A model generated the notes under the pieces. The model saw only the letters and a list, made by a program, of their open reading frames with translations, was not told the DNA's origin and did not search any database. Below are positions 12,301-22,618 of a stretch of 64,000 nucleotides of DNA, piece after piece. This DNA comes from Dermanyssus gallinae (taxonomy: Eukaryota > Arthropoda > Arachnida > Mesostigmata > Dermanyssidae): the NCBI GenBank assembly GCA_003439945.1, contig QVRM01002806.1:2014501-2078500 (forward strand), given 5' to 3'. The number at the start of each line of letters is the position of its first letter. Positions within the stretch are counted from its first letter, which is position 1. The position numbers were made by a program, and so were the translations under genes.

Positions 12301-13425
12301 TCCAACGCAACAATCAGATCGTGTTTAAATGCTAAGTTAATTTTATTTTGAATAGTAATTTTATTCAATATGGTACAACTGTTAGAAGACAAACTACGCA
12401 TATATTCAAATACGATTGTTATTCTTACTTACATATAGTCTCGATTAGAAAAACGAGATGGTAGATATGGCATGGCTGGTCGCAAAAACGGCGCACACGT
12501 CATGATCCTGGAAGTCTCGTTTTTGGCAGAGTTTATGGTAGAACCCATGCATTGAATAGCTGGTTACACTGATGTGCTGATTGGGCTGTAGTTCTTTATC
12601 TGAACTTACGAAGATAGACAGGGGTTTCCGAGGGACCAAATCTAGTACCTAGATCTTCTACAAGCGGTTATAAGGTGAACTAGCTGATGTTGGCGTTCTG
12701 TGACTAGACCTAATAGCTAGCTTTAAAAAGGCGCGATTCACTTCAACTTCGTTTTTCTAGACTTGATGCGCTGAATTGCTCCCAAATGACTTGAATGCCG
12801 TAGGCCGCTACCGAAACAACCTGCAAATCAAAGTGCTTATTGCGTGTTTAGAGCGTATTGCTGGCTTGGGAATTCTACTGTAGAGATTAAAACCTTATGT
12901 ATCACACTTTCATGTGTTGTCCAAAGGTTGTATTTGTATATGCGTGATGTTGAAGGCAGAGCTAAGTATAGTTTGCAACTAAGCGTACCGAAGCGTGCGG
13001 CCGAATAGAGGAAAGAATTCCTTTCCTACTGTTTCCACCTCTTCTACTAAACAAGAGTTGGCGAGGGTATGCGTCTCTCATCCAGGTGCTAATGATGTCT
13101 CATACTATACGCTGTTGCACCAAATTGCAACTCAAACTGACGGAATGCACTGTTTTCGACGAAAGTACCCGATAAAGGAGGTAAGGGTCCTAACGGATTA
13201 TTCTTGCAGCAACAATGCAAAATATGGACCCGACATCCAGGCCAAACAAAATGCCTCGTCGGTTTGCTCTACCGTAGTAACATCGCTACTGGCGCTTGCT
13301 ACAAACAAAAGAACGCGGCCCTTGACAAATGAAACTATCTAGAGCTAATATAATGTGCATTGGTTTTAACTATATATATAGGCCGCTTGGTATAATAGCT
13401 TAATAGTTCAAGTGGTTCGAATATT

Positions 13426-13426
<1 letters not shown>
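9389..13426. other. Long stretch without recognisable genes
   Basis: About 4 kb with no supported gene. At 9654-9720 the phrase CGAGCTATAACCA-GATGG occurs twice about 46 bases apart, an imperfect tandem duplication. The frames at 9524-9826, 10845-11102 (minus) and 12995-13342 (plus, with no ATG start) lack family motifs. The 11600-11760 segment is very AT-rich. I see no tRNA, array or transposon end. Confidence 0.4.

Positions 13427-13516
<90 letters not shown>
13427..13516. repeat. (TAA)n microsatellite, first array
   Basis: About 30 uninterrupted TAA units directly abut the 5' break of the RLE fragment that starts at 13517. This is the left part of an array apparently split by insertions (see 13885-13955 and 14398-14416). 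Confidence 0.97.
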
Positions 13517-13517
<1 letters not shown>

Positions 13518-13884
13518 CGCGGCTTCCTATTTACACCACAGCTCCGTTGAACCGGGGTGGGCGGCAAAGCACGCGGACGCCAGAAAACGGGTTAAATATG
13601 CTGGACTGGAAACAAGATATATTTTTGTGCCTATTGCCATGGAGACACTAGGACTAATCACCAAGGGAACCGAAGCATTTCTCAAGGATTTAAGTAAGCG
13701 AATTCAGGAGGTCACAAGCGACCGAAGAGAGGGTCAATTCTTGAGGCAAGCGTTGTCCTTGGCCGTTTGCAGAGGGAACGCGGCATCTATTTTGGGCGCC
13801 ATGGAGTGAACTAATTATTTAAAAAACTTTGCAATAATACGTTCGGATCTCACAACTGTAACCTCACAACTTTATTACATCGTT
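13517..13884 (+). pseudogene. 5'-truncated RLE-LINE 3' end, divergent family
   Basis: Reads on the plus strand through 13810 as the extreme C-terminus of an RLE-type LINE ORF2. The pieces are a basic KRVKYAGLE segment, IFVPIAMETLGL, and the C-terminal signature FLRQALSLAVCRGNAASILG before the stop at 13807-13809. The same order (KCRKY, FAFETLGGPG, RQRLSLDIQRGNA) ends copies A, C and D, but the residues differ enough to make this another family. Everything upstream, including RT and catalytic endonuclease residues, is missing. A 75-base 3' UTR runs into the next (TAA)n array. Confidence 0.8.
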
Positions 13885-13889
13885 TAATA

Positions 13890-13955
<66 letters not shown>
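13885..13955. repeat. (TAA)n microsatellite, second array
   Basis: About 23 TAA units lie between two RLE-LINE fragments. They may serve as the tail of the first and the target of the second. Confidence 0.97.
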
Positions 13956-14397
13956 CGAGGGATGACGGAAAAAGGCCTGACGGCCTGACTCTGACGCCCT
14001 TTGAGCGTGGCCGCATGCTTGTTTGGGACGCAACTGTAACCGACTCATTAGCCCCTTCGATGGTCGGTGCAGGTGCGGACCGAGCAGGTCATGCTTCCAG
14101 GTTAGCTGAGGCTAAGAAATGCAGAAAATATTCCAGTGTGGATTATCCGCACGAACTTTGTGCGTTGGCGTTCGAGACTATGGGAACTGCAAGCCCCCTT
14201 ACGCTCAAACTGATTCAACTCGTAGGCAGAAGCCTTAATCTTTCGACAGGAGACTCGAGAGCATCCGAATTCTTGCGTCAGAGGCTGTCGCTCGACATTC
14301 AACGAGGAAATGCAGCGTCTGTTCGGGGCACATTGTTGAACTGGGCTAACCCTGGGTTAGAGAATCCGTAATCACACGTTCGCGTGGAGACAAGAGT
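13956..14397 (+). pseudogene. 5'-truncated RLE-LINE endonuclease fragment
   Basis: Starts abruptly after TAA repeats at the codons for [14 protein letters not shown], the catalytic PD of the restriction-like endonuclease. It continues with VWDATVTDSLAPSMVG, KCRKYSSVDYPH, FETMG and LRQRLSLDIQRGNAASV to a stop near 14371. A frame change at about 13985 separates the PD motif from the rest. It has a 26-base 3' UTR and then (TAA)n. It is almost the same sequence as the minus-strand fragments at 45455-45787 and 17524-18215, so these three belong to one subfamily. It cannot encode a working protein. Confidence 0.88.
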
Positions 14398-14416
14398 AAA
14401 TAATAATAATAATAAA
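14398..14416. repeat. Short (TAA)n array
   Basis: Six TAA units directly follow the 3' UTR of the RLE fragment ending at 14397, completing the array-insert-array-insert-array pattern. Confidence 0.9.
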
Positions 14417-16847
14417 TCTCAGAGTTGAAAAAAAATATTAATACGTAGAAATCCAGATTTCCCTTCGCGCAACAACGCGGCCTAAGAACCTCTTTTTATT
14501 TATTAAAATATACGCAGTCGATACGTCTCTACCTGATAAATCCTGCGCCCGGCTGGTGTCGAACACCCCTAATAAGAACAAAAGAAAACAGCTAAGAGTG
14601 CGATTCAGGTATTTCATTTCATTTATTGTAAAAGACGCAGTTGACACGCGCCTCTACCGGAGACATCTATGTTTAGAATTTACAACCGTAAACTTATCAT
14701 CTTGCACAATTATTCCATGACTATGTTTTTTCTGCCATTAAAAAAGCATTGTGCTCATTTGGTTAAATTTGTGTTCAGCCTATGTGTTTAAAACCAGGAT
14801 TCACTATGACACAGCTAATTTTACTTGCTTGATAAAATTGCTTAATTACCGTGTGTTATATTGCTAGATTTTACATAATTTCATATTCATAAATACTCTG
14901 AGTAAATTAAGAAATATTAAGATGAGGGTCCAAATAGATTTGTAACCCTAGAGTACGCCGACTGTTGATGCTTCATGTGGTGTATGATTGCAAAAGAAGT
15001 TGTCTGCAACCTATTTGCAGATTCACGTTAAAAAAGTACAATGAGCCATGTGTCGACACATGATATTTAATAGAATGGACCCTGTCGATATCAATAAAAA
15101 CAGCTGCGACAAATTACGGTAATGTTTTAAAAGTGCGTGAGGAAAAGGCTTGTGTTACAAAATTCAAATCGTTTGAAATGTATACATCCCATTAGTGTGA
15201 ACTAATCTGTTAGTGGATATATAACTAGTGGTTTTAACGATTAACCTTGAAATACACGCAGCTTATTTAGGGATAGCTATTTGAACATAATGACATTTTG
15301 AGAGAGGTGCTGTGCCGTTTTTAATTCTAGCGGACGTATTTATTCTCCTAGGCAGCCTTTGTAAAGTTTAGCAAAGACTATAATGTGCCCGCCTTGAGAA
15401 GTAGCAATAGATGTGAGTGTTTACTTTACCTTTTGCTGTTGTGGGGAGCTTCTGTTCCCCGGTAGATTCCGTAAGCGCTGCGAACATAGGTATGCGGTCA
15501 GCACCTCGCATATTGTTATCAATTCAGAACCCAACGCTGCCTGGATATTATTTTGTTTATACGTAACAAAACAAGTTCATTTGATTTCATACAAGCCAAA
15601 ACGTGGTTGTACTTCAAGTGTAATTCAGATTAACTTTAGTACATGAATGTTGAAACCTCTTATAATCATGATTCAAATATCTGTAGCCGAGCTACCATCC
15701 CTATTATATACTGTGATTACCAGTACGTTTGTGTTTAAGCAACTTAGTTTAGACGGCGACGTCCGCACGCTCAGATGGAAAAAGTAAATTTTGTTTAACC
15801 AGCGCGCCCATAAACAGTTCCCCAGAAGCTTATAGCCTAGCGCCTTGCTGCCGCGATTATTTTATCGTATGCGTAATATGCTAGACTAGATGTGCAAAGT
15901 AGCCTAAGGCCCTTTCAATTTGGTTGATGCAGCTCGAATAAAGGTACTATGTAGCATTGACTGGAGGGGTCAAGCAGGCCGTATGAGGGGTCGAGATGAA
16001 GTTTAAATTGAGGCATGAGGCGTACGTTTAAAAAGGGACCAGAGTGCGTTATCCAAGTCATGCTTGGTATCAATACGCTCGTCGGGTATATGAAAAACAA
16101 CCCAAAACTTCATCAAGACCATTTGCCTCACTGTTGAGGGCGGCTTTCCGTTTTATGCTAATGTATCTATCACGTATCCGTAGGGAGCATCGATCTGAAA
16201 TTTCAAATGAATTCACGTAATGTTCATAGCTTGACTATATACTAGTAAACGCATGAAAATCAAGATAGATAAGAAAAAGCCTTCATTTCAAACAAGTAAA
16301 ATGATCTGGCTCTTATCTTTCCTCTAGTTCCTGGGCCTTCATTTTTGTTCGATTCGCTGTCGCCGCTGCTAAACAAAACAAACTCCATAATGTGGCAAGC
16401 AGTTTACAGCAAAAAATGCATAATTTTTAGAAGTGCACGAAAACGAATAGACGTATCTCAATACACTAGAAAATGAAGGTTCATTATTGTTCACCACCGA
16501 AAAGGTACGTTCTTCTGGATTACATTAACCTAGGTAACTTATTATGTACTATCAACACTCGGTAATATAAGATCATCAGCAAATTTTTGTAAATTAGAGA
16601 GTCGACGAGTTGAATGCAACTTTTTATAAACTGAATTAGTTTGTAGCTCAGTGCCAATAGGTTAGCTGTCATGTCTGCAGAGTGAATGTAAACAATCTGC
16701 GCAGTGTAGTAAGAGACTATATGGCTGTCTCCAGTCTCTCGGTCTACTGTAGCAGCAAAATATGAACAAGACGTCAAGCCATTGCTAATACTTCTCATTC
16801 ATTCTTGAACTACCTTGCAATAATTACATGCGACACTGGCCATATGG
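14417..16847. other. No recognisable gene; duplicated 40 bp motif
   Basis: TTTATT-A-AA-ACGCAGT-GA-ACG-CTCTACC occurs twice, near 14494-14535 and 14620-14660, spaced about 125 bases apart. The motif could be two copies of a LINE 3' tail in minus orientation. The remainder is AT-rich with no supported coding region. Confidence 0.4.
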
Positions 16848-16930
16848 TGGCGGCGTGGTCTAGGGGGCTGGTGCGCTAATCATGATTGTCAGCTATTGGG
16901 GTGTCGCCGGTTTGATCCCTGCTGTTGATC
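16848..16930 (+). other. tRNA-like sequence (SINE head or tRNA pseudogene)
   Basis: TGGTCTAGGGG near 16856-16866 fits box A and GGTTTGATCCC at 16909-16919 fits box B. The T stem can pair (GCCGG with CCTGC, imperfect). The 5' and 3' ends do not pair into an acceptor stem, so I do not call a functional tRNA. Confidence 0.5.
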
Positions 16931-17523
16931 GATGTTTTGAGCGACGCTATTGAGAATAGATGATAGACTATACTGCTGGGAGTCAACGACCATGCTGCCA
17001 CAAGGACTGTTCCGAAAACCTTAGATACCTCACCCAACAACACTCAAAAACAATCTCCTTTAAAAATGTTTTGAACTCTAGATATCTCAACATACCTGCA
17101 CATGCTGCCGCTTTCCGAGCCCCTAATAGAAACAAGGTAACATGTGTATCTAGGTATATATATCAAACAAAAATAAAGCATTTCATTCTGTAACATTACT
17201 GTTAGTGCAGTTGACGGAACTTTCGGCACTGTTATAAAATTACCCAAAGCTGCAAAAATGATTCACTATAAACAGGGCACTACTACGTGAGACCTTTTAA
17301 CTGCTTTTTTTAACTTGAGAACTTTGTGGTGCAGGAACGTAGCAAACGATACGGTGCATCGCATTACTCCACTATAGGGAGGAAGGCTAGAACAGTATCT
17401 AAGTGCAAGCGCTCTTCTGAAGAGAATTGGCAATCTTGGACACGTGCAAACAGTGCCTCTTTTTCATGAAACAAATATATATAAATGTATTTATATAACT
17501 TTTTATGTTAGCACTTTAGAGTG
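16931..17523. repeat. Copy of an unidentified dispersed repeat; otherwise no gene
   Basis: At about 16972-17030 the sequence shares CTGCTGGGAGTC, ATGCTGCCAC-AGGACT-TTC-GAAA and TAGATACC, in the same order and spacing, with 50410-50465. I cannot assign the family. The rest (17035-17523) shows only AT-rich DNA with a short TA-rich segment at 17476-17500. Confidence 0.5.
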
Positions 17524-18215
17524 AACAGTTAGCTTTGCGTGAACGTGTAATCACGGGTTCTCTAACCCAGGATTGGCCCAGTTTGACAATGTGCCCCGAA
17601 CGGACCGGTGCGGATAACCAACGCCAGAGTATTTTCTACATTTGTTAGCCTCTGCTAACCGGACGCATGACCTGTCTGGTCCGCACCTGCACCGACCATC
17701 GAATGGGCTAATAAGTCGGTTGCAGTTGCGTCCCAAACAAGCATGCGCCTACGCTCAAAGAGAGTAAGACCGTCAGGTCTTTTTCGTCGTCCCTTGATAG
17801 ACCAGGTGGTTCTAGTACATACGGAAAGCTAGCAGACCTCAGTGCTCGACTGAAAGTGTCATTCAAAGCCGAGTGGCGTGCTCTTCGACCTGCACTTAAG
17901 ACGCATGGCAAGCCATGATGGGCCAACGCGTCCACAAGGTAACCACAACGACATCAGCGAGGAACGACTGGGTCAACACCATGCCACACTCCTGTGCCAA
18001 TGCGCGTCGTCTCGTCATCCAAAAGGGTCCCTATTCGTGACAGGGTACGGCGCGTAACCAAGCTCCACCCCCTTAACTACTAACGGCTCAAAGCCTAGCT
18101 TTATCAGCCACGGTGGATGCTCTATCGATCAGGCTTACTAATCGCCTACCTTGCAAGGAGGCTCTGCTTAGTCCCTTTACCAGAAGGGGAGTCGAAGAAT
18201 GACGACAACAGTGCC
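17524..18215 (-). pseudogene. RLE-LINE 3' fragment with internal deletion
   Basis: Minus-strand remnant of the same subfamily as 13956-14397 and 45455-45787. In order it shows a decayed linker (GAWLRAVP, LLDDE), a CCHC-type motif (CRCG ... LAHHGLPC), [15 protein letters not shown] and [12 protein letters not shown]. The PD region is then shifted (a base change damages RPDG), and the WDAT region and KCRKYSGVGYPH follow. About 170 bases between that and SVRGTLSNWANPGLENP are missing. The 3' UTR leads to a short TA-rich tract at 17476-17500. Confidence 0.85.
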
Positions 18216-19975
18216 TCTTACTTCATGAGAATTTAAATGGCTGACAGTAAATGAAAGTGTGTTAGTGTAACTTGTCGGCGTCCTAACTTTTAACGATTCT
18301 ATTGGGCCACCGTACTAGTCACTGTAGTTAGCAAGAGAGAAAAGCTTCGTGATTAAAGAAGAAAACTTAGTGGTTATTACGGCAACTAATATGATTCTTG
18401 TCAGTAGGTAAACGATATTATAATCCTAGTGCAAAACAGATACGTACATTGCCACGCAACGGGGGTGTCTTGTGAGCATCCGAAGGAAAAAAGGAAATTC
18501 TCAATAAAGAGTTCTCGCAGCGTGCAGCGTGGACTATCCGGTCTACAGGTTCCTAAGGTAAAATATGTGAATGTGTGGAACGTGACCAGATGAATCGACA
18601 CTATGGTTGACGGCTAGATTTTTCAGAATCGGGAATTTGGAATCTACGCGACTGCTACGAATCCTACGACTGACGCATGAGGTAACCTAACAAGTATAAA
18701 GTACTCCGCCACGCGCACATTGTGTAAATTTATTTCGCAGTGTACCTCGCCTTTGAATATTTGCTTCTAATACGACTACGATTAGCACTGAGAGGCACAG
18801 TGAAAGTTTCGTACGCTGACAATCTCTTTGAGAGCGACCACGTTACGAACGCAATCGCGCGATGAAAACGGTTGAATTCTGCTGCTATTTTCAGCTTTAC
18901 TCGTTCTCATCACGCGCAGCAGAGTGCCACCCACACACGATGTGGGTAGGGATCCAACAATCGCAAGCTAGACGCGTCGTGTTTGTACAGCAAAATCGGC
19001 TCCGCCTGATTTAGAACACATTTGTACCGCAGCTTCGCGCGCCACTCTTACACAAGCGCAGCAGACCTCTTCGTTCCGCGCCGATACGACGATATACTAT
19101 GTAGGGCAGGCATAAAATGTCAATGACTATGCCCTTTCGAGAAGTTCGTAAACGAGGAGCCTCGAACAGCCTTGGATGGGTAGGTGCTTTACGCGCCAAC
19201 CTACTTCATTCGCCTACACACCACGACGACGACGACGAAGCAGCAGCAGCAACGACAGCAGCGATCGAAGGCCACCGAAAGGAAGAGCGTCCTCATAGAC
19301 GGCTAAGGAGAGATTTCCCCACACGGCGGTTGATTACAACGTCGAGCGCGCCGCTCGTGGTAGCAGAGGCGCAGTGGCTTTTGTTGGAATGTTCAGCTGC
19401 CGGCGATCAACAGCAGCAGCAGCAGTAGCAGCGCCACCGGCCAAACAGAGAGTGTAAGAGACCTCAACGAGCGAGGGTCAACAAGTCAAGGACTTGTCCA
19501 CTCTAGTCCACACTGCTTCGTCGTCGTTTCTTTTTGCAGCTTCTAGCCGCCCGGCGACGCCCCTGCTGCTTTTGTTGCTGTTGCCGCTTATTCATCGCCG
19601 GCGCAGGAGGAAAGACCGTCTCGGGCCCGCCACTCAGAGGCAGTCAGAGGAAGCCAGGTCAACAGCAGGCTGGGCTGGTTGGCACACCTACTATTGAGGG
19701 CGGCCATCGCCACCGCCCACGGGCGCAGGTCTGCTCAGAGGGTGGAAGCATGGGCAGCAACAGCAGCAGCTGTTAAAGCTGATAGAAAGAAAAAAGGTTG
19801 AAGGTGATGATGGTGGTGATATGACTGATCGTGGTACCGACCCCCCCCCCTCAGACGCACTTCAGTCGATGTTGTCATCATCTGGTTTGAAAGCGACCCG
19901 CCGACCGGCACGGCACACATAGCATAGTCGGTGCTCTCTCCTATTCGGCTCGAGGACGGGCTTGTCACGGACAAT
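18216..19975. other. GC-rich, CAG-rich low-complexity DNA; no firm gene
   Basis: The 18216-19100 part has no recognisable content. From 19110 to 19960 the sequence becomes GC-rich with GAC, CAG and AAC triplet runs. It contains a 103-codon ATG-initiated frame at 19117-19428 ending in a glutamine run. Composition resembles the 5' UTR of the CR1-like element at 30657-31597, so it could be another LINE leader, or a host promoter or exon. There is no conserved domain and no splice evidence. Confidence 0.35.
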
Positions 19976-19996
19976 ATGTATATATAAATATGTATG

Positions 19997-20047
<51 letters not shown>

Positions 20048-20069
20048 TATATATATATATATGTATATA
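19976..20069. repeat. (TA)n array left of mariner 1
   Basis: Interrupted TA/TATG repeats end in TA at 20068-20069, the dinucleotide flanking the left inverted repeat of the mariner. Confidence 0.95.
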
Positions 20070-21388
20070 CGAGGTGTGTTCAAAAAGTATCGCGACGTTT
20101 GTGTTTTTTCAAAAATTATTCATTTATTCATGAATATCTATTATGTCCCCTTCAAAGTAATCCCCATGAGATATTATACACTTGTGCCAACGGTTTTTCC
20201 AATCTTCGAAGCACTTCAAAAAACCATTTTTTTAATCTTGTTCAGCTCCTCCTTCGATGCCGTCTTTATCTCGTCAAGCGTAGCGTAACGTCGTCCTTTC
20301 ATGGGCCTCTTCAGTTTAGGGAACAAGAAAAAGTCACAGGGGGCCAGATCTGGGGAATACGGTGGCTGCGGCATCATTAGTGTGTTGTTTTTGGCCAAAA
20401 ACTCGCGCACAAGCAACGATGTGTGAGCAGGGGCGTTATCGTGGTGCAAAAGCCAATTTTTGTTCTTCCACAAATCCGGGCGTTTCTGGCGGATTGCTTC
20501 GCGCAAATTGCGCATAACTTGCAGGTAATATTCCTTATTGACCGTTCTACCCTGTGGCAAGAACTCATGATGCACCACGCCCCTGCAATCGAAGAAAACT
20601 GTCAGCAAAACTTTCACATTCGACCGAACTTGGCGCGCTTTTTTCGGTCTTGGTTCGTGCGGCAGCTTCCATTGAGATGATTGAGCTTTGGTTTCCACGT
20701 CATAACCATAAACCCACGATTCGTCACCAGTTATGACCCTCTGGAGCAAATTTGGGTCGTCGCGGACAGAGTCCAACATCTCATTAGCAATGTTCATGCG
20801 ATGCTGTTTTTGGTCGCAATTGAGCAATTTTGGTACGAATTTCGCGGCGACCCGTCTCATGCCCAAATCATTGATAAAAATCGAATGGCACGAGCCAATC
20901 GATATGTTTAGGTCCTCAGCAACTTCCCTAACGTGATTCGACGATTGGCCAATACCATTTTCTCCACTTCATTAATTTTTTCGTCTGTTGTTGAAGTGCT
21001 CGGGCGTCCGGCACGCTCTTCGTCGTTCACATCTTCTCGGCCTTCTGAGAACATTTTGTACCACCGATAAACGTTGCTTCGGTCCAAGGTAGCTTCTCCG
21101 TATGCCACAGTCAACATTCGGAATGCATCCGCGCACTTAATTTCGTTTTTCACACAAAATTTGATACAGGTTCTTTGATCCATTTTTTTGAATAGGTAAA
21201 AATCGAAGACGATCCAAAATACGTGCAAGCAAAGCAGCTGTCAACAATTAAGTGAACATTCAAAATGGCCGAGCTTGTCGGCATAAGTGAGAGACATGAG
21301 TACCAACATAACGCCACAAAAAATCGAAATTCGAATATACGTAACCCGCGAAAATTCAAAAGTCGCGATACTTTTTGAACACACCTCG
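20070..21388 (-). mobile_element. mariner transposon, copy 1
   Basis: A full-length 1319 bp mariner bounded by perfect 27 bp terminal inverted repeats that begin CGAGGTGTGTTCAAAAAGTA (20070-20096 and the complement at 21362-21388). Both ends are flanked by TA, the target duplicated by all Tc1/mariner elements. It lies inside a (TA)n tract, with TA repeats continuing on both sides. The transposase is on the minus strand and frameshifted. A near-identical copy lies at 39392-40681, so the family was active relatively recently. Confidence 0.96.
20124..21183 (-). pseudogene. mariner transposase, frameshifted
   Basis: About 345-codon transposase for cut-and-paste transposition at TA. Translation most likely starts at the ATG encoding MDQRTCIKF, 15 codons inside the longest frame. 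The N-terminal helix-turn-helix region includes YRWYKMFSEGREDVNDEERAGRPST. The DDE domain shows GDESWVYGYD, HHDNAPAHTS and YSPDLAPCDFFLFPKLK, with 34 residues between the last two acidic residues, the D,D34D signature of mariner. Compared with copy 2, one base is lost near 20931, splitting the two halves. A second shift in the A run near 20227 truncates the C-terminus. Both point to a dead copy. Confidence 0.93.
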
Positions 21389-21531
<143 letters not shown>

Positions 21532-22563
21532 GTTACAATTACAACGAATTCAGCTTCCACTGCAAAGAATGACTGTGTCCCGGGGGCAAAACGGAGAAAA
21601 AATTCAAACCACAGTGATAGTGCAGATGACCAGGGATTCGTGACGGTGCAGAAAAAATCAACTCGTCGGATTGCTTCGCCCGAGCAGAAACAGCTGGACA
21701 ACCTGAAAGAGCGCATCCAAGCTGGCTCAATGGGGACTTTCAAGGTGATCATACGGAAGAAACAAACAAATGTGCAGGAGAAGTCTGAATTTGCAGAGGG
21801 ATCTCTATTGAAGATGTTTAAGTGCATCCATGAGATGTTTCCTTCATACAGAATTTCTGGTGGTAGTGAAGGCATTGTATTATGGGCCCCAACTATTGAC
21901 ACAACCAAGCAAATACTCGCAGTGTCAATAATAGGCGATATACCAGTGACGGCAACTTGTGCATCAATTTCAAGATTCCGCGCACGCATCCACGGCGTAC
22001 CCACGATATTTACAGAGAGCGAGATTCTTTCGGAACTGTCTGGTTATGGTGTGATTGAAGTTCGTCGTCTACACACTAGCGAACGGGGCACAAAAAAGCC
22101 GCTAACGAAAGTGATTCTAACTTTTGATCAGCAGCCACCCGCTTCGCTATTTTTAGGGTATAAGATGCACAATGTGGTTTTGGAAGCCGACCAGCCAGTT
22201 TTATGTTTTAGGTGCCAACGCACGGGTCATATAGCGAGTAGCTGTACGTTGCAACGCGCATGCCGTAAATGCGGGGGAGCAGATCACCTGGCGGCTGAGT
22301 GCACCAATACCCCCAAGTGTGTGAACTGCAAAGGTGCTCACACAGCAGGATCACTTAATTGTCCGAGACTGTTCTACCAGAGGGAACGCAATCGTATCCT
22401 ATTAGAAGCTCGAACTCTTCAACAGGTGAGGATTGTACATCCTATAGCCATCATTGGAGACGAGCTGGAAATGCCGAAAATACCTCCTCAGGTTGCTGCA
22501 ACGACGGAAGCCGTAACGCCAGGCCCAAGTTACGCTTCAGTTGTCAGAGGTATCTCGTGGTGA
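21532..22563 (+). CDS. Gag-like ORF1 with three CCHC knuckles (copy A)
   Basis: Nucleic-acid-binding protein expected to coat the retrotransposon RNA. About 340 codons are open from the end of the TA array to TGA at 22561-22563. The N-terminal third is charged. A middle domain (SRFRARIHGVPTIFTESEIL through VILTFDQQPPASLFLGYK) resembles the RRM-like gag domain of I/R1/Jockey-type LINEs. Three zinc knuckles follow: CFRCQRTGHIASSC (about 22206-22250), CRKCGGADHLAAEC and CVNCKGAHTAGSLNC. A conserved LFYQRERNRILLEARTLQQ segment and a Pro/Ser-rich tail complete it. No ATG precedes the conserved part outside the TA array, so the true start is lost or non-canonical. ORF2 is open in another frame from 22541, overlapping the end. 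Confidence 0.82.
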   Translation, partial: VTITTNSASTAKNDCVPGAKRRKNSNHSDSADDQGFVTVQKKSTRRIASPEQKQLDNLKERIQAGSMGTFKVIIRKKQTNVQEKSEFAEGSLLKMFKCIHEMFPSYRISGGSEGIVLWAPTIDTTKQILAVSIIGDIPVTATCASISRFRARIHGVPTIFTESEILSELSGYGVIEVRRLHTSERGTKKPLTKVILTFDQQPPASLFLGYKMHNVVLEADQPVLCFRCQRTGHIASSCTLQRACRKCGGADHLAAECTNTPKCVNCKGAHTAGSLNCPRLFYQRERNRILLEARTLQQVRIVHPIAIIGDELEMPKIPPQVAATTEAVTPGPSYASVVRGISW

Positions 22564-22618
22564 CAGAGGTGGTACAGCCCTTGTTAGCTCTGTTACCACT
22601 GGCGAAAAAACTCAGAAA

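Noticed and set aside
12995..13342. 115-codon plus-strand frame
   Set aside because: No ATG start, no domain, no neighbour evidence.
19962..20288. Open frames with long Tyr-Ile repeats (also at 21287, 35311, 35600, 39335, 40443, 59871 and 59900)
   Set aside because: They are translations of TA microsatellites, which lack stops in every frame. No protein is implied.
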